From NCBI GenBank assembly GCA_003216435.1, contig QCIW01000001.1, forward strand, positions 1-64,000: a DNA stretch of 64,000 nt. Direction: 5' to 3'. Below the pieces are notes generated by a model. It saw only the letters and a list, made by a program, of their open reading frames with translations. It was not told the DNA's origin and did no database searches. Positions 39,592-49,655 of this stretch are shown in pieces; the stretch's first letter is position 1; each line of letters starts with the position of its first letter. This DNA comes from Prochlorococcus sp. AG-402-N21. Its GTDB lineage: Bacteria; Cyanobacteriota; Cyanobacteriia; PCC-6307; Cyanobiaceae. The translations under genes were made by a program, and so were the position numbers.

Positions 39592-42215
39592 TCGGAAGGA
39601 ATCTGTTCAATAGCCTTATCTTCATTAGGAGAAGATAATTCTTGTTGACTTACCTGAGCTTCTTCTGAATCATGAGGAACTAAAACCACTTCAGAGAGTC
39701 GATCTCCATTATCTAATTTCTGAATACGTACACCTGTCGCCGCTCTAGATTGCTGCGAAATATTATCTCCACTTGTTCGAACAATAACTCCACGCTCACT
39801 TACCAATAAAAGCTCTTCGCCCGAACCTAAAACTCTCAATCCAACCAACTCATCTCCCTGAATTCTAAATTTCATGGCTCTTAATCCCATACCAGCCCTC
39901 TTCTGAAGTCGAAATTGAGTTACAGGAACTCTTTTACCAAGACCATTTGCAGAAGCGACTAAAACCCAGGGTCCTTCATTAACTACTAATCCAGATTTAT
40001 TTTCAGACGCCTCATCTGGAGTTCGAGCTATTCGATCAGCAAGCTCTACTGGCAGTACATCCATACTTACAAGGGAATCTCCTGAGCGTAGATTCATCGA
40101 TCTGACTCCTCTAGCTGTTCTACCTAAGGGCCTTAACTCTTCATCATTCAACCTGAAATGTATAGTCATTCCAGCCTTCGATCCAATTAGAACGCTATCT
40201 CCTGAAACTGCTAATCGTACCCATATAAGAGCATCTCCCTCCTCAAGACCAATGGCAATAAGACCATTAGCTCTGATTTTACTAAATGCAGATAAAGGAG
40301 TCCTCTTGATAAAGCCTCCTTTGGTAAGCATTAAAAGATAATTATCCTCATCAAAAGAAGTGACTGAAAGCAAGGAAGTAATAGCCTCTTCTCTTGGGAT
40401 AGGAAGAAGTTGAACAATCGGAGTTCCTTTTGCTGATCTACTGCACTGAGGGACTCTATAAGCAGGCAAAGCATAAGAAACTCCTCTATCACTAAAAAGC
40501 AAAAGAGTATCGTGATCATTACAACTAATAAATAACTTAACTTCTTCTTCTCCTTGACTTCTTGTTCCAGCTTTACCTCTAGTTCCTCTACTTGTTGCCT
40601 CAAACTCATTTACAGGCATTCTTTTTAAATAACCTGTCTCTGTTAGCAATACAACTGATCTCTCATTTGCAATTAAATCAATATCTTCAAGACCTGCGCC
40701 AAGATTAAGTATTTCTGTTCTTCTTGGGGCATTAAATTTCTCATACAACTTAGACAACTCATCTTCGATTATCCGAAAAACTCTTTCTTTTCTATTTAAG
40801 ATATCTTTAAAGTCTTTTATTCTAACCAATAAGTCTTCATGTTCTAGCCTTATTTTATCTGATTCTAGGGCTGTCAATCTTCTTAATTGCATCTGCAAGA
40901 TTGCGTCAGATTGAACATCTGTCAGCCCATGATTATCTTTTAATTTTTCTCTTGCATTAGCACTATCAGGAGCAGCTCTAATTAATTCTATTATCGCATC
41001 AAGATTATTTAAGGCCAAAAGCAATCCCAACAATATATGATCTCTTTCTTCAGCCTTATTTAATAAATACCTGGTTCTCTTCTCTACAGTTTCCACTCTA
41101 AATTCAAGAAATACTTTTAACATCTTGCGAAGAGAAAGTGTTAAAGGCTCCCCATTAACAAGAGCAAGCATATTCGCACTAAAATTACTCTGAAGTGGTG
41201 TCAGCTTAAAGAGATTATTTAAAACAACTTGGGGGTAAGCATCTCGCCTTAATTCAACTACGACTCTCATTCCATCACGATCACTTTCGTCACGAATATC
41301 GCTTATCCCTTCAAGTTTCTTATCATTTACCATATCTGCAATTCGCTCTATAAGAGCAGCCTTATTTGTTTGATATGGCAACTCAGTAATAATTACAGCA
41401 TCCCTATCTGGCCTGCCAGGAGATTCAATTGTTTCTATCTCTGCTACACCTCTCATTGTGATTGACCCTCTTCCAGTTGAGTAAGTCTCATTAATTCCAG
41501 TTCGACCAAGAATTTGTCCTCCTGTAGGAAAATCTGGTCCAGTAATTATTCCCATTAACTCTTGGTCAGACAATTCTGAATTTGCAATAAGAGCTTTTAC
41601 ACCTTCAATTAACTCACCAAGATTGTGAGGAGGGATATTGGTGGCCATCCCAACAGCAATGCCAGAAGAACCATTTAGTAAAAGTTGAGGAATCCTCGCT
41701 GGCAATACAGTTGGCTCTTGCTGAGATCCGTCAAAGTTATCAATAAACCCAACTGTCTCAGATTCAATATCCTCTAAAAGGCTTTCAGTTGTAAGAGATT
41801 GCAGCCGGGATTCTGTATATCGCATTGCTGCGGGAGGATCATTATCTATTGACCCAAAATTCCCATGCCCATCTATCAATGGCATCTGCATAGAAAAATC
41901 CTGGGCCATTCGAACCAAGGCGTCATATACAGCGGTATCGCCATGAGGATGGTATTTACCGAGAACTTCTCCCACAACACGTGCACATTTCCTATAAGGC
42001 CTCTCTGGAGTTAAGCCCAGTTCATACATTGCATATAAAATTCTTCTATGCACAGGCTTTAATCCATCTCTTGCGTCAGGCAAAGCTCGCCCGACAATCA
42101 CACTCATCGCATATTCCAAATAGGAACGCGACATTTCATTGCGCAAATCTGTCTGGATGATCCTTTTTTCGGAATCGCCGGAACCCTCGTTATTAGTCCC
42201 GATTGGATCAACCAT
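39588..42215 (-). CDS. gyrA: DNA gyrase subunit A
   Basis: GyrA is the DNA-cutting subunit of gyrase. The breakage-rejoining domain starts with [20 protein letters not shown] and has the catalytic tyrosine in [10 protein letters not shown]. The C-terminal part has beta-pinwheel repeats, including the GyrA box-like segment [17 protein letters not shown] start at the ATG at 42215 ([11 protein letters not shown], 875 residues). The ATG at 42281 would add 22 hydrophobic residues not seen in the family. The last bases overlap crtL. Confidence 0.96.
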   Translation of the reverse strand: MVDPIGTNNEGSGDSEKRIIQTDLRNEMSRSYLEYAMSVIVGRALPDARDGLKPVHRRILYAMYELGLTPERPYRKCARVVGEVLGKYHPHGDTAVYDALVRMAQDFSMQMPLIDGHGNFGSIDNDPPAAMRYTESRLQSLTTESLLEDIESETVGFIDNFDGSQQEPTVLPARIPQLLLNGSSGIAVGMATNIPPHNLGELIEGVKALIANSELSDQELMGIITGPDFPTGGQILGRTGINETYSTGRGSITMRGVAEIETIESPGRPDRDAVIITELPYQTNKAALIERIADMVNDKKLEGISDIRDESDRDGMRVVVELRRDAYPQVVLNNLFKLTPLQSNFSANMLALVNGEPLTLSLRKMLKVFLEFRVETVEKRTRYLLNKAEERDHILLGLLLALNNLDAIIELIRAAPDSANAREKLKDNHGLTDVQSDAILQMQLRRLTALESDKIRLEHEDLLVRIKDFKDILNRKERVFRIIEDELSKLYEKFNAPRRTEILNLGAGLEDIDLIANERSVVLLTETGYLKRMPVNEFEATSRGTRGKAGTRSQGEEEVKLFISCNDHDTLLLFSDRGVSYALPAYRVPQCSRSAKGTPIVQLLPIPREEAITSLLSVTSFDEDNYLLMLTKGGFIKRTPLSAFSKIRANGLIAIGLEEGDALIWVRLAVSGDSVLIGSKAGMTIHFRLNDEELRPLGRTARGVRSMNLRSGDSLVSMDVLPVELADRIARTPDEASENKSGLVVNEGPWVLVASANGLGKRVPVTQFRLQKRAGMGLRAMKFRIQGDELVGLRVLGSGEELLLVSERGVIVRTSGDNISQQSRAATGVRIQKLDNGDRLSEVVLVPHDSEEAQVSQQELSSPNEDKAIEQIPSD

Positions 42216-42314
42216 GTAATAGCTATTTACCAGTCCTAAGAATATCTCGAGAAAGTACAACTGGACACTAATTTTGTCCAAACAATCGCAGTATTCTTAC
42301 TTGATACATATCTC

Positions 42315-42437
42315 ATGTCATATCTCATAGGTTTTCTGAAATCAAAAATACCTACCAAAGTATCCAAAGAAACCTTACTGGAGCTTCTTTTACAAGAAAA
42401 CCAAAAAGGCCAAAGGCATCCCTCAACTCAAAAATAA
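42315..42437 (+). CDS. Possible small protein (40 aa)
   Basis: An ATG-started frame in the gyrA-guaB gap encodes 40 residues with a Leu-rich helix (KETLLELLLQENQKGQRHP). No family is known. It lies in the divergent promoter region, so it may be fortuitous; no ribosome site is evident. Confidence 0.25.
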   Translation: MSYLIGFLKSKIPTKVSKETLLELLLQENQKGQRHPSTQK

Positions 42438-42523
42438 AATCATAAATTTAATCATCTATTCAGAACAATCAATGCTTTTTACTCATCAGTTGGTAGTTTG
42501 ACGGGAACTTATTTGAGCCAAAT

Positions 42524-43687
42524 GTGAATATCCAACTTGGAAAATCTAAATCCGTTCGTCGAGCATATGGAATCGACGAGATAGCGCTAGTACCTGGCGG
42601 TCGAACTATTGACCCTGAAGTTACAGACCCAAGCTGGGAAATCGGAGGCTTTAAAAGAGATATTCCTATCATTGCAAGTGCTATGGATGGGGTTGTTGAT
42701 GTCAACATGGCAGCATCGTTGTCAAGGCTTGGTGCTCTTGGAGTGCTAAATCTCGAAGGTGTCCAAACAAGATATGAAGACCCAACCCCTGTCCTACGTA
42801 AAATCTCAAAAGTAAGTCGAGAGAAATTTGTACCTTTAATGCAAGAAATTTATAGTCAACCGATAAAAAAAGATTTAATAAAAACTCGAATAGAACAAAT
42901 TAAAGCCCTTGGTGGAATTGCCTCAGTTAGCGGAACCCCTTTAGCAGCATTAAATTTCAAAGAAGTTATTGAAGACTCCGGCGCAGATATTTTTTTCCTC
43001 CAGGCTACTGTCGTCTCTACTGATCATATTGGTCCAGAAGGAAGTCCAAAGCTGAATATAGAAGAATTATGCAAAGGAATGAATATTCCGGTAGTTGTTG
43101 GAAACTGTGTTACCTATGAAGTCAGCCTCAAGCTTATGAACGCAGGTGCTGCTGGAATACTTGTAGGTATTGGCCCTGGAGCGGCTTGCACCTCAAGAGG
43201 AGTCCTTGGGGTGGGCATTCCTCAGGCTAGTGCAATTTCGGACTGTTCAGCAGCTAGAAATGACTTTCAAAGACAAACGGGTAAATATATTCCTGTAATA
43301 GCAGATGGAGGGATCATCACAGGAGGTGATATTTGCAAATGCCTGGCATGTGGGGCAGATGCAGTGATGATTGGATCCCCAATTGCCAGAGCTGAAGAAG
43401 CTCCAGGAAATGGATACCACTGGGGTATGGCAACACCAAGTCCTGTTCTGCCGAGGGGAACAAGAATCAAAGTGGGCTCTACAGGAAGTATAGAAAGAAT
43501 ACTTTTAGGCCCAGCTTTATTAGATGATGGAACTCATAATCTTTTAGGTGCCATAAAAACCTCAATGGGCACACTTGGAGCAAAAACTATCAAAGAAATG
43601 CAAGACGTAGAAATTGTAATTGCACCTTCTCTTCTTACAGAAGGAAAGGTTTACCAAAAAGCCCAACAACTAGGGATGGGGAAATAA
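42524..43687 (+). CDS. guaB: IMP dehydrogenase-type protein without CBS domains
   Basis: The protein belongs to the IMPDH/GMPR family, whose IMPDH members make XMP from IMP in guanine nucleotide synthesis. It begins at a GTG (42524) with MNIQLGKSKSVRRAYG. The barrel has ASAMDGVVDVNMAASL near the start, the active-site cysteine region GIGPGAACTSRGVLGVGIP and the phosphate-binding ADGGIITGGDI. At 387 residues it lacks the roughly 120-residue CBS pair of E. coli GuaB; this short form is usual in cyanobacteria. Yfr1 and trxA follow downstream. Confidence 0.93.
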   Translation: MNIQLGKSKSVRRAYGIDEIALVPGGRTIDPEVTDPSWEIGGFKRDIPIIASAMDGVVDVNMAASLSRLGALGVLNLEGVQTRYEDPTPVLRKISKVSREKFVPLMQEIYSQPIKKDLIKTRIEQIKALGGIASVSGTPLAALNFKEVIEDSGADIFFLQATVVSTDHIGPEGSPKLNIEELCKGMNIPVVVGNCVTYEVSLKLMNAGAAGILVGIGPGAACTSRGVLGVGIPQASAISDCSAARNDFQRQTGKYIPVIADGGIITGGDICKCLACGADAVMIGSPIARAEEAPGNGYHWGMATPSPVLPRGTRIKVGSTGSIERILLGPALLDDGTHNLLGAIKTSMGTLGAKTIKEMQDVEIVIAPSLLTEGKVYQKAQQLGMGK

Positions 43688-43730
43688 GACTTTTTTTAGC
43701 TTTACGAGATATCTCTAAATAGATGAGGAG

Positions 43731-43736
43731 TAGACT
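43731..43736 (+). promoter_or_regulatory. Likely -10 element of Yfr1
   Basis: TAGACT lies 6 nt upstream of the first paired base of the Yfr1 5' hairpin, the right distance for a start near 43743. No clear -35 box is seen, as is common in Prochlorococcus. Confidence 0.45.
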
Positions 43737-43742
43737 TTATAC

Positions 43743-43803
43743 GTGTTGGCTTTAAGCCTACACACTCCTCACACACCCTTGCCCGACGTGTTCGGGCTTT
43801 TTG
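43743..43803 (+). ncRNA. yfr1: Cyanobacterial small RNA Yfr1
   Basis: Three parts match Yfr1. A 5' hairpin has arms GTGTTGGC (43743-43750) and GCCTACAC (43756-43763) with one T-T mismatch. The unpaired ultraconserved motif ACTCCTCACAC lies at 43764-43774. A terminator hairpin GCCCGA/TCGGGC follows, ending in a T-rich tract. The place between guaB and trxA is where Yfr1 lies in marine picocyanobacteria. Yfr1 is known to base-pair with outer-membrane protein mRNAs through the CU-rich motif. The exact 5' end is inferred. Confidence 0.93.
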
Positions 43804-43807
43804 TTTT
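43781..43807 (+). terminator. Intrinsic terminator of Yfr1
   Basis: The 6-bp stem GCCCGA (43781-43786) and TCGGGC (43792-43797) encloses a 5-nt loop and runs straight into TTTTTGTTTT. This is a textbook rho-independent terminator and separates the sRNA from trxA. Confidence 0.92.
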
Positions 43808-43906
43808 CTACTCTCCAACAGTCACAGTTCATATAAGTGATGGCAGCATCGCATTTTTCATGCAAAATACTATTTATAAATTATTCTCTAAAAAATTCAA
43901 AAAAAT

Positions 43907-44230
43907 ATGTCAACTGCTCCAGCTGTTACTGATTCGTCTTTTGAGCAGGAAGTACTCAAGAGTGATGTCCCTGTTTTAGTTGATTTCTGGGCTCCATGGT
44001 GTGGCCCTTGTCGCATGGTGGCCCCTATTGTTGAGGAAATATCAAAAGACTTTGAGGGGAAAATCAAAGTCTTCAAATTAAATACTGATGAGAACCCTAA
44101 TGTTGCAAGCCAATATGGGATACGTAGCATCCCAACCTTAATGATTTTCAAGGGAGGTCAAAAAGTGGATACTGTTGTAGGAGCAGTGCCAAAGGCAACT
44201 CTTTCTGGGACAATTTCAAAACATCTTTAA
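43907..44230 (+). CDS. trxA: Thioredoxin (m-type)
   Basis: The 107-residue protein is a classical thioredoxin with the WCGPC active site (Cys32, Cys35), the buried Asp in VLVDFWAPW and the cis-Pro motif SIPTLMIF. In cyanobacteria it couples photosynthetic electron flow to enzymes such as OpcA/Zwf and Calvin-cycle proteins. It has its own promoter region beyond the Yfr1 terminator. Confidence 0.98.
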   Translation: MSTAPAVTDSSFEQEVLKSDVPVLVDFWAPWCGPCRMVAPIVEEISKDFEGKIKVFKLNTDENPNVASQYGIRSIPTLMIFKGGQKVDTVVGAVPKATLSGTISKHL

Positions 44231-44310
44231 CGCAGTTCAAACTATAAAAAACTAAACTACATACACTGAATAATTAATTCATATAAATAATTAAATATGA
44301 GAAGATTAAA

Positions 44311-44940
44311 GTGTTAACAAATATAGGCATAATTGATTATGGTATGGGTAATCTACACTCAGTTAGTCAAGCCTTTAAAAGGTTAAATACTTCTTTCTCA
44401 ATTGTAAAACAACCTTCTGATTTAAATAAATGTACTGCTTTAGTTTTACCTGGGGTTGGATCATTTGACCCGGCAATGTCTAACCTAAATGAAACAAAAT
44501 TAATTCCGAATATACAAAATTGGGCAAAAGAAGGAAAACCATTCTTAGGAATTTGTCTTGGTCTTCAATTACTTTTTGACACCAGTGAAGAGGGTAAATG
44601 CGAAGGCTTAGGAATAATAAAAGGTAAGGTTAAAAAATTACCAATAAAACCAAGTCAAAGAATCCCTCATATGGGTTGGGGAAACTTAATTGAAGAAAGA
44701 AGTTGCCCTCTATTCAATAAATCAAAAAAACAAAACTGGGTGTACTTTGTTCACTCTTATTCAGCAGAAGTCGCAAATAAAAAAGAACTTTCTGCAACAG
44801 TCCCATACGAAGATTTTAAGATTACAGCAATTGTTTGGAAAGACAATATTGGTGCCTGCCAATTTCATCCTGAGAAATCAGGGAAAGCCGGAGAAAGAAT
44901 GCTATCTAATTGGCTTGATTGGATGGCTAATAATAATTAA
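44311..44940 (+). CDS. hisH: Imidazole glycerol phosphate synthase subunit HisH
   Basis: HisH is the glutamine amidotransferase that delivers ammonia to HisF in histidine synthesis. The 209-residue protein starts at GTG. The nucleophile cysteine is in FLGICLGLQLLFD. The catalytic His-Glu pair is in CQFHPEKSG, and GMGNLHSV is the N-terminal family block. rsmD follows after 10 bp. Confidence 0.97.
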   Translation: MLTNIGIIDYGMGNLHSVSQAFKRLNTSFSIVKQPSDLNKCTALVLPGVGSFDPAMSNLNETKLIPNIQNWAKEGKPFLGICLGLQLLFDTSEEGKCEGLGIIKGKVKKLPIKPSQRIPHMGWGNLIEERSCPLFNKSKKQNWVYFVHSYSAEVANKKELSATVPYEDFKITAIVWKDNIGACQFHPEKSGKAGERMLSNWLDWMANNN

Positions 44941-44950
44941 ATCTTTAAAT

Positions 44951-45604
44951 TTGAAAAATAAATTAAAACTTATCGGGGGCAAGAATCTTTTAAGTCCTAA
45001 AGGCTTAGAAACCAGGCCTACAACTTCAAGAGTAAGAGAATCTATAAGAAATATTCTGAGAGAACGAGTATCCAAATGCAATTGGCTTGATCTCTGTAGT
45101 GGAAGTGGTGTAATGAGTTGCGAAGCCTTACAAATGGGCGCAAGAAGAGTTTTAGCAGTTGAACTCAATAAAGTAACTGCAAGTATTTGCAAATCAAACC
45201 TAATTTCAACTGCTTCAGAATTAGTCAATCCATTTCATCTAGAAGTTATCTGTAATGAAGTTGGAAAAATTTTAAAAAAGGGCTGCAAGAATAATTCACT
45301 TGAATTTATAAAAGAGTTCCCTGCTGAAGATTTTCGCTTTGACTTTGTTTATATAGATCCTCCATATAGATCAAACCTCTATTCAATAATTTTAGAAAAT
45401 CTGCTTCTTGGTAACTGGCTAAGAAAAGATGCAATTGCCATCTGTGAGCACTCAACTCAAGCCTTTCCAAAGATTCCTGATAAATGGTTAAAACTAAGAA
45501 ATAAAACTTATGGCAATACTTGCATTCAATTCCTCACTCCAAATCCGGCATTGCATCACCTCTACGATATTGATTCCAAGCTGCCACAAAAAGGCCAAGG
45601 ATAG
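44951..45604 (+). CDS. rsmD: 16S rRNA (guanine966-N2)-methyltransferase RsmD
   Basis: RsmD methylates G966 of 16S rRNA. The SAM site is [16 protein letters not shown] and the catalytic motif is YIDPPYRSN. The N-terminal [20 protein letters not shown] is a family hallmark. I use the TTG at 44951 (217 residues), 10 bp after hisH. A longer reading frame from 44690 would run far into hisH and has no conserved N-terminus. The last 71 bp overlap petG on the opposite strand, so the tail is probably not important for the fold. Confidence 0.9.
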   Translation: MKNKLKLIGGKNLLSPKGLETRPTTSRVRESIRNILRERVSKCNWLDLCSGSGVMSCEALQMGARRVLAVELNKVTASICKSNLISTASELVNPFHLEVICNEVGKILKKGCKNNSLEFIKEFPAEDFRFDFVYIDPPYRSNLYSIILENLLLGNWLRKDAIAICEHSTQAFPKIPDKWLKLRNKTYGNTCIQFLTPNPALHHLYDIDSKLPQKGQG

Positions 45605-45653
45605 TAATCGGCACTAGACCCAATACAATTCCACAAAGGAGTGGTTCAATCAT
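45534..45653 (-). CDS. petG: Cytochrome b6f complex subunit PetG (39 aa)
   Basis: A 39-residue frame on the minus strand reads [19 protein letters not shown] and continues to [12 protein letters not shown], the unmistakable PetG sequence. It is one membrane helix with a charged tail. PetG is needed for assembly of the cytochrome b6f complex. The gene lies antisense to the 3' end of rsmD and next to the cytochrome gene on the other strand. It is easily missed because of its length. Confidence 0.96.
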   Translation of the reverse strand: MIEPLLCGIVLGLVPITILGLFVAAWNQYRRGDAMPDLE

Positions 45654-45760
45654 TTTCTCGCGATCTCGCAGAGTATCAACCACAATTGTTTCATGTCATA
45701 GAAGTTTTTGTGACTGAACCGTCATCAACTGCTGCAGTTCATTCATTCCTCAAGGTAGGC

Positions 45761-46099
45761 ATGATCAGGTTTTTATTGCCTATTTGCCTGATTTTTTGTA
45801 TTTCTACGTTTTTCTGGTTTTTTGGAACCTATCATTCTGATCCTTTCATAAAAGCAACACTTAGTGCAAAAGGGTCCATAGATAAAGGAAATAGGATTTT
45901 CAAAATGAATTGCGTGGGATGCCATGGAATTTCAGCTCAAGGGTTAGTTGGGCCTGACTTGCATTCGGCAACTTCTCGCCTTAGTGACGGTAAAATAATC
46001 AATCAAGTTGTAAAAGGATTAACTCCTCCAATGCCTAGCTTTGAGATTGATTCTCAATCTATGGCTGATTTACTGGCTTATATGCATTCTATAAATTAA
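45761..46099 (+). CDS. cytM: Membrane-anchored c-type cytochrome, likely cytochrome cM
   Basis: The 112-residue protein has an N-terminal membrane anchor (FLLPICLIFCISTFFWFFG) followed by a class-I cytochrome c domain. The heme site is NCVGCH and the likely axial methionine is in PPMPSF. Size and anchor fit cytochrome cM, a low-abundance thylakoid or plasma-membrane cytochrome in cyanobacteria. I choose the ATG at 45761. A GTG at 45641 would extend it over the petG start region with 40 residues that do not look like a leader. Confidence 0.78.
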   Translation: MIRFLLPICLIFCISTFFWFFGTYHSDPFIKATLSAKGSIDKGNRIFKMNCVGCHGISAQGLVGPDLHSATSRLSDGKIINQVVKGLTPPMPSFEIDSQSMADLLAYMHSIN

Positions 46100-46104
46100 A
46101 AACA

Positions 46105-46857
46105 TTGATAGTTCTAAAGCAAAAGCAAATAAATATAGTCCTAGTAGAACCAAAAGGAACGATCAATCTTGGGAGTGTTGCGAGACTATGCGAAAACTTT
46201 GGAGTAAATGAATTAAGACTTGTTTCCCCGAAATGCGACCCTAACGATTCAGAGGCAACAAGAATGGCCGTAAGAGGTCAAAAAATTCTAAAGCAATCAA
46301 CTATCTATAGCTCCCTCCTGGAAGCAATTTCAGACTGTCCTAGAGTCGTTGCAACATGCGGAAGAAAAGATCACGGAGAAATCCCTATTAATTCCCCTAA
46401 AGAAGCTTTGCAATGGGCGATATCAAGCAAAGTGGATGTACCTATTGCAATTATTTTCGGGAGGGAAGATAGAGGACTTACAAATCAAGAACTTTTATTA
46501 GCCAATAAAGTTTTAACACTTCAAACATCTCCTTCATATCCCTCACTTAACCTTTCTCACTCAGTAGCTATTGTTTTACACGAATTAAATCGTTTTAATG
46601 GGAAAGAATCAAAATCAACAATTTCCTCTTCTCATAATCCTGCTTTACCAATACAAATAGATGATTTTATTGAAGATGCAAAAGAACTTTTGTTGGAAAT
46701 TGAATTTCTATTAGATCACACCTCACAGGCACGTATGAACAAATTAAAAATGCTCCTTCAGAGAGCAGAAGTCAGATCAGAAGAAATCCAATTAATGAGA
46801 GGTGTTATCAGACAAGCAAGATGGGCTCTTAACAAAAAAGATTCTACCAATCCTTAA
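46105..46857 (+). CDS. SpoU/TrmH-family RNA methyltransferase (TrmJ-like)
   Basis: The 250-residue protein is a knotted SPOUT methyltransferase. Motif 1 is LVEPKGTINLGSVARLCENF, motif 2 IIFGREDRGLTNQE and motif 3 YPSLNLSHSVAIVLHEL. The arrangement and the C-terminal helical extension fit TrmJ (2'-O-methylation of tRNA position 32). The start is a TTG 5 bp after the cytochrome gene, so the two probably share a transcript. Confidence 0.9.
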   Translation: MIVLKQKQINIVLVEPKGTINLGSVARLCENFGVNELRLVSPKCDPNDSEATRMAVRGQKILKQSTIYSSLLEAISDCPRVVATCGRKDHGEIPINSPKEALQWAISSKVDVPIAIIFGREDRGLTNQELLLANKVLTLQTSPSYPSLNLSHSVAIVLHELNRFNGKESKSTISSSHNPALPIQIDDFIEDAKELLLEIEFLLDHTSQARMNKLKMLLQRAEVRSEEIQLMRGVIRQARWALNKKDSTNP

Positions 46858-46877
46858 TAAAACTGGGATCAAACAAA

Positions 46878-47966
46878 TTGCAAGTTAACCAACAAAATCC
46901 AAAGGGTTTGAAATTGAATAAACATATAAAAACCTTTTTAAATCTATCCCTTTTAGGAATAGGATTAGGAGTTATACTGGGCTCATTCTTCAAGGCAATA
47001 TCTTCTCGACCTCCTGCAGAAAGAAATTTATATTTTGGGAATAGATATCACAATAAGACGTACAAAAAAAATCATGAAGTGAAATTTAATCTATTAAAAT
47101 ATGATAGTGAAATAATCAAACTAAGTAGAAAGTGGTCAGAAATTGCCAATCAAAATAAAGACCTTGAAACAAGTTCTTACATTATCATTCTAAATGAAAA
47201 TAAATTTGCAGCTTATAATTCAGATAAAGTTCTTCCTGCCGCAAGTACAATAAAGATTCCTATCTTAATAATTGCGTTGGAAATGCTTGACAGAGGAGAA
47301 TTAATATTAAATGAACCGATAAGACTTGAGAATGATCTAATTGGAGGCGGAGCTGGATGGATAGCCTATGAACCATTGGGGACAATATTTCCATTCCATG
47401 AATTAGCAAATGAAATGATAAGGATTAGTGATAATACAGCTACCAATTTGTTAATTAGACGTCTAGGTGGAATAGAAGTAATTAATAAAAGAATAAAAGA
47501 AATGGGGCTTAAAAATACTCAAATAAATAATCTTTTACCTGATTTAAAAGGAACAAATACAACTTCAGCTAAAGATCTGGCTCTTTCTATCGCCCTAGCA
47601 GACTCAAATGGGTTTTTAAGTACAAGATCGAGAGATTTATTTAGAGAGATAATGAGCACATCAAACTCAAATAATTTAATTCCAAAAGGAGTTTTAACTG
47701 GACTAGGAGAAAACCAAGGAAATATTGATTACAAATTACTTATAGAAGGATTCAGAATTTATAACAAAACAGGTGACATAGGAATTACATATGCTGATGC
47801 GGCTTTGATCGAAATGCCCGACAATACAAGAGCAGTTGCTGGTTTTATAGTCAAAGGTCCCTTTAATGACATACGTTCTCCAGACCTTATTAGAAGCAAG
47901 GCTAAAGCTATTATTGATATTCTGAACCCTCAATCCACACTAAATTTAGAGAAAAGCACTAATTAA
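46878..47966 (+). CDS. Class A beta-lactamase-like serine hydrolase
   Basis: The 362-residue protein has an N-terminal span (FLNLSLLGIGLGVILGSFF) and the three active-site motifs of the class-A beta-lactamase/transpeptidase fold. These are S-x-x-K in AASTIKIPI, S-D-N in IRISDNTATN and K-T-G in YNKTGDIGI. In picocyanobacteria such proteins are generally taken as wall-related or housekeeping hydrolases rather than resistance enzymes. It starts at TTG with a 20-bp gap after the methyltransferase. Confidence 0.9.
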   Translation: MQVNQQNPKGLKLNKHIKTFLNLSLLGIGLGVILGSFFKAISSRPPAERNLYFGNRYHNKTYKKNHEVKFNLLKYDSEIIKLSRKWSEIANQNKDLETSSYIIILNENKFAAYNSDKVLPAASTIKIPILIIALEMLDRGELILNEPIRLENDLIGGGAGWIAYEPLGTIFPFHELANEMIRISDNTATNLLIRRLGGIEVINKRIKEMGLKNTQINNLLPDLKGTNTTSAKDLALSIALADSNGFLSTRSRDLFREIMSTSNSNNLIPKGVLTGLGENQGNIDYKLLIEGFRIYNKTGDIGITYADAALIEMPDNTRAVAGFIVKGPFNDIRSPDLIRSKAKAIIDILNPQSTLNLEKSTN

Positions 47967-48055
47967 TTTATAATCTTTTTTCTACTTTTTTGAACCCAAA
48001 TAAGACCTAAGTCACCTACTTGTGAAACAATTCAAAACAGCACCAACTTTTAGCC

Positions 48056-49141
48056 GTGAGTTCAACTAGGAAGCGCAGGGTCTTCCCTTTCACCGCAGTG
48101 ATTGGTCAGGAAGAGATGAAATTAGCTCTATTACTCAACGTAATCGACCCTCGAATAGGAGGAGTAATGATTATGGGAGATAGAGGAACTGGGAAAACAA
48201 CAACTATTAGAGCTCTTGCTGATCTACTTCCTGCAATCCCAATAGTCGAAGGAGATCCATATAATAGTTCTCCTTCTGATCCAGATCTTCAGAGCACTGA
48301 AGTTAGAGAGCGCTTAGATAGTGGAGAAAAAATCTCCACATCGGAAACTCAGGTCCCTATGGTGGACTTACCTTTAGGTGCAACAGAAGATCGCCTATGC
48401 GGAACAATCGATATCGAGAAAGCATTAAGCGAGGGTGTCCGTGCTTTTGAGCCAGGTCTTTTAGCTAAAGCAAACAGAGGTTTACTTTATGTAGATGAAG
48501 TCAATCTTCTGGATGATCATTTGGTTGATGTACTTCTTGATTCAGCCGCATCTGGTTGGAACACAGTTGAACGAGAAGGTATCTCAGTAAGACATCCTGC
48601 AAGATTTGTTTTAATTGGTTCAGGGAATCCAGAAGAAGGTGAATTAAGACCACAACTTCTTGATCGATTTGGCATGAGCGTAGAAGTCTGTACAGTTAGA
48701 GAAGCTGAACTTAGGGTTAAAGTTGTAGACCAAAGAACCGCTTTTGATAATGATCCAGAAGGCTTTAGCTCTATAAAACAATCAAGCCAAGATGAATTAC
48801 AAAATAAAGTTATTCAAGCTCAAAATAAACTTAAAGATGTAAACATCGATGAAGATCTTCGCCTAAGGATTTCAGCTGTATGTGGAGAGCTAGATGTAGA
48901 CGGACTTCGTGGAGACATTGTGACGAATAGAGCATCTAGAGCGTTAGCTGCTTTTGAAGGAAGAACTGAAGTTTTAGAAGAAGATATTGCAAGGGTTATC
49001 TCTTGTTCATTAAGACATCGCCTTAGGAAAGATCCCTTAGAGCAAGTTGACTCAGGGGACAGAGTAGTAAAAGCTTTTTGTAAGGTATTTGAAAGAAGCG
49101 AAGAAAGTAGTCTTAAGGATTTCGAATTAGCTTTTAGTTAA
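48056..49141 (+). CDS. chlI: Magnesium chelatase ATPase subunit I
   Basis: ChlI is the AAA+ motor of magnesium chelatase, the first committed step to chlorophyll. It starts at GTG and has 361 residues, with Walker [16 protein letters not shown], the insert with [18 protein letters not shown], Walker [18 protein letters not shown] and the sensor region [20 protein letters not shown]. The partners chlH and chlD are not in the window. ruvC begins 8 bp after. Confidence 0.97.
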   Translation: MSSTRKRRVFPFTAVIGQEEMKLALLLNVIDPRIGGVMIMGDRGTGKTTTIRALADLLPAIPIVEGDPYNSSPSDPDLQSTEVRERLDSGEKISTSETQVPMVDLPLGATEDRLCGTIDIEKALSEGVRAFEPGLLAKANRGLLYVDEVNLLDDHLVDVLLDSAASGWNTVEREGISVRHPARFVLIGSGNPEEGELRPQLLDRFGMSVEVCTVREAELRVKVVDQRTAFDNDPEGFSSIKQSSQDELQNKVIQAQNKLKDVNIDEDLRLRISAVCGELDVDGLRGDIVTNRASRALAAFEGRTEVLEEDIARVISCSLRHRLRKDPLEQVDSGDRVVKAFCKVFERSEESSLKDFELAFS

Positions 49142-49149
49142 ACAATCAA

Positions 49150-49614
49150 TTGAAGATTTTAGGTATTGATCCTGGTCTAGCCAGAGTTGGCTACGGAGTA
49201 ATTGAAGCGATCAACAATGAAAAAAGAATGTTGGATTGTGGAATCATTCAAACTAATAAGAACCTTAAAGAAGGTGATCGAATGGTAGAAATATCAGATG
49301 ACTTAAGTGAATTAATAAAAAAATGGGAGCCAGATATTGCTGCTATTGAAAAGTTTTTCTTTTATCGATCAAGTACAACTATTAGCGTGGTGCAAGCAAG
49401 AGGCGTATTAGTTATGACACTTGCTCGACATAAAGTGCCTTTCGTCGAATTTGCTCCAATGCAAATAAAATTAACAGTTGCGGGTTCAGGTAAGGCGAGC
49501 AAATCTGAAGTATTAGCTTGTGTCATGCAAGAACTGAGACTGAATACTCCCCCTAGACCGGATGATGCTTCTGATGCACTAGCAATTGCATTAACCTGCC
49601 TATTCTTAAAATAA
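49150..49614 (+). CDS. ruvC: Holliday junction resolvase RuvC
   Basis: RuvC cuts Holliday junctions. The 154-residue protein starts at TTG with the first catalytic aspartate in [18 protein letters not shown] glutamate lies in [13 protein letters not shown], and the last acid pair is in [13 protein letters not shown]. Length and order match the family. Confidence 0.96.
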   Translation: MKILGIDPGLARVGYGVIEAINNEKRMLDCGIIQTNKNLKEGDRMVEISDDLSELIKKWEPDIAAIEKFFFYRSSTTISVVQARGVLVMTLARHKVPFVEFAPMQIKLTVAGSGKASKSEVLACVMQELRLNTPPRPDDASDALAIALTCLFLK

Positions 49615-49655
49615 GATTAATACTGAATTTAATTTAAATAATCAAATAAATCTCC

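Noticed and set aside
42311-42332. A tandem ATATCTCAT direct repeat in the gyrA-guaB gap
   Set aside because: Two short AT-rich copies 12 bp apart are too common by chance in this composition to call an operator.
43743-43979. A 78-residue plus-strand frame starting inside Yfr1
   Set aside because: It spans the Yfr1 RNA, its intrinsic terminator and the beginning of trxA in another frame, and shows no protein-like pattern.
44690-44950. A long N-terminal extension of rsmD
   Set aside because: It runs inside hisH in a different frame and lacks any RsmD similarity; the family sequence begins at the TTG at 44951.
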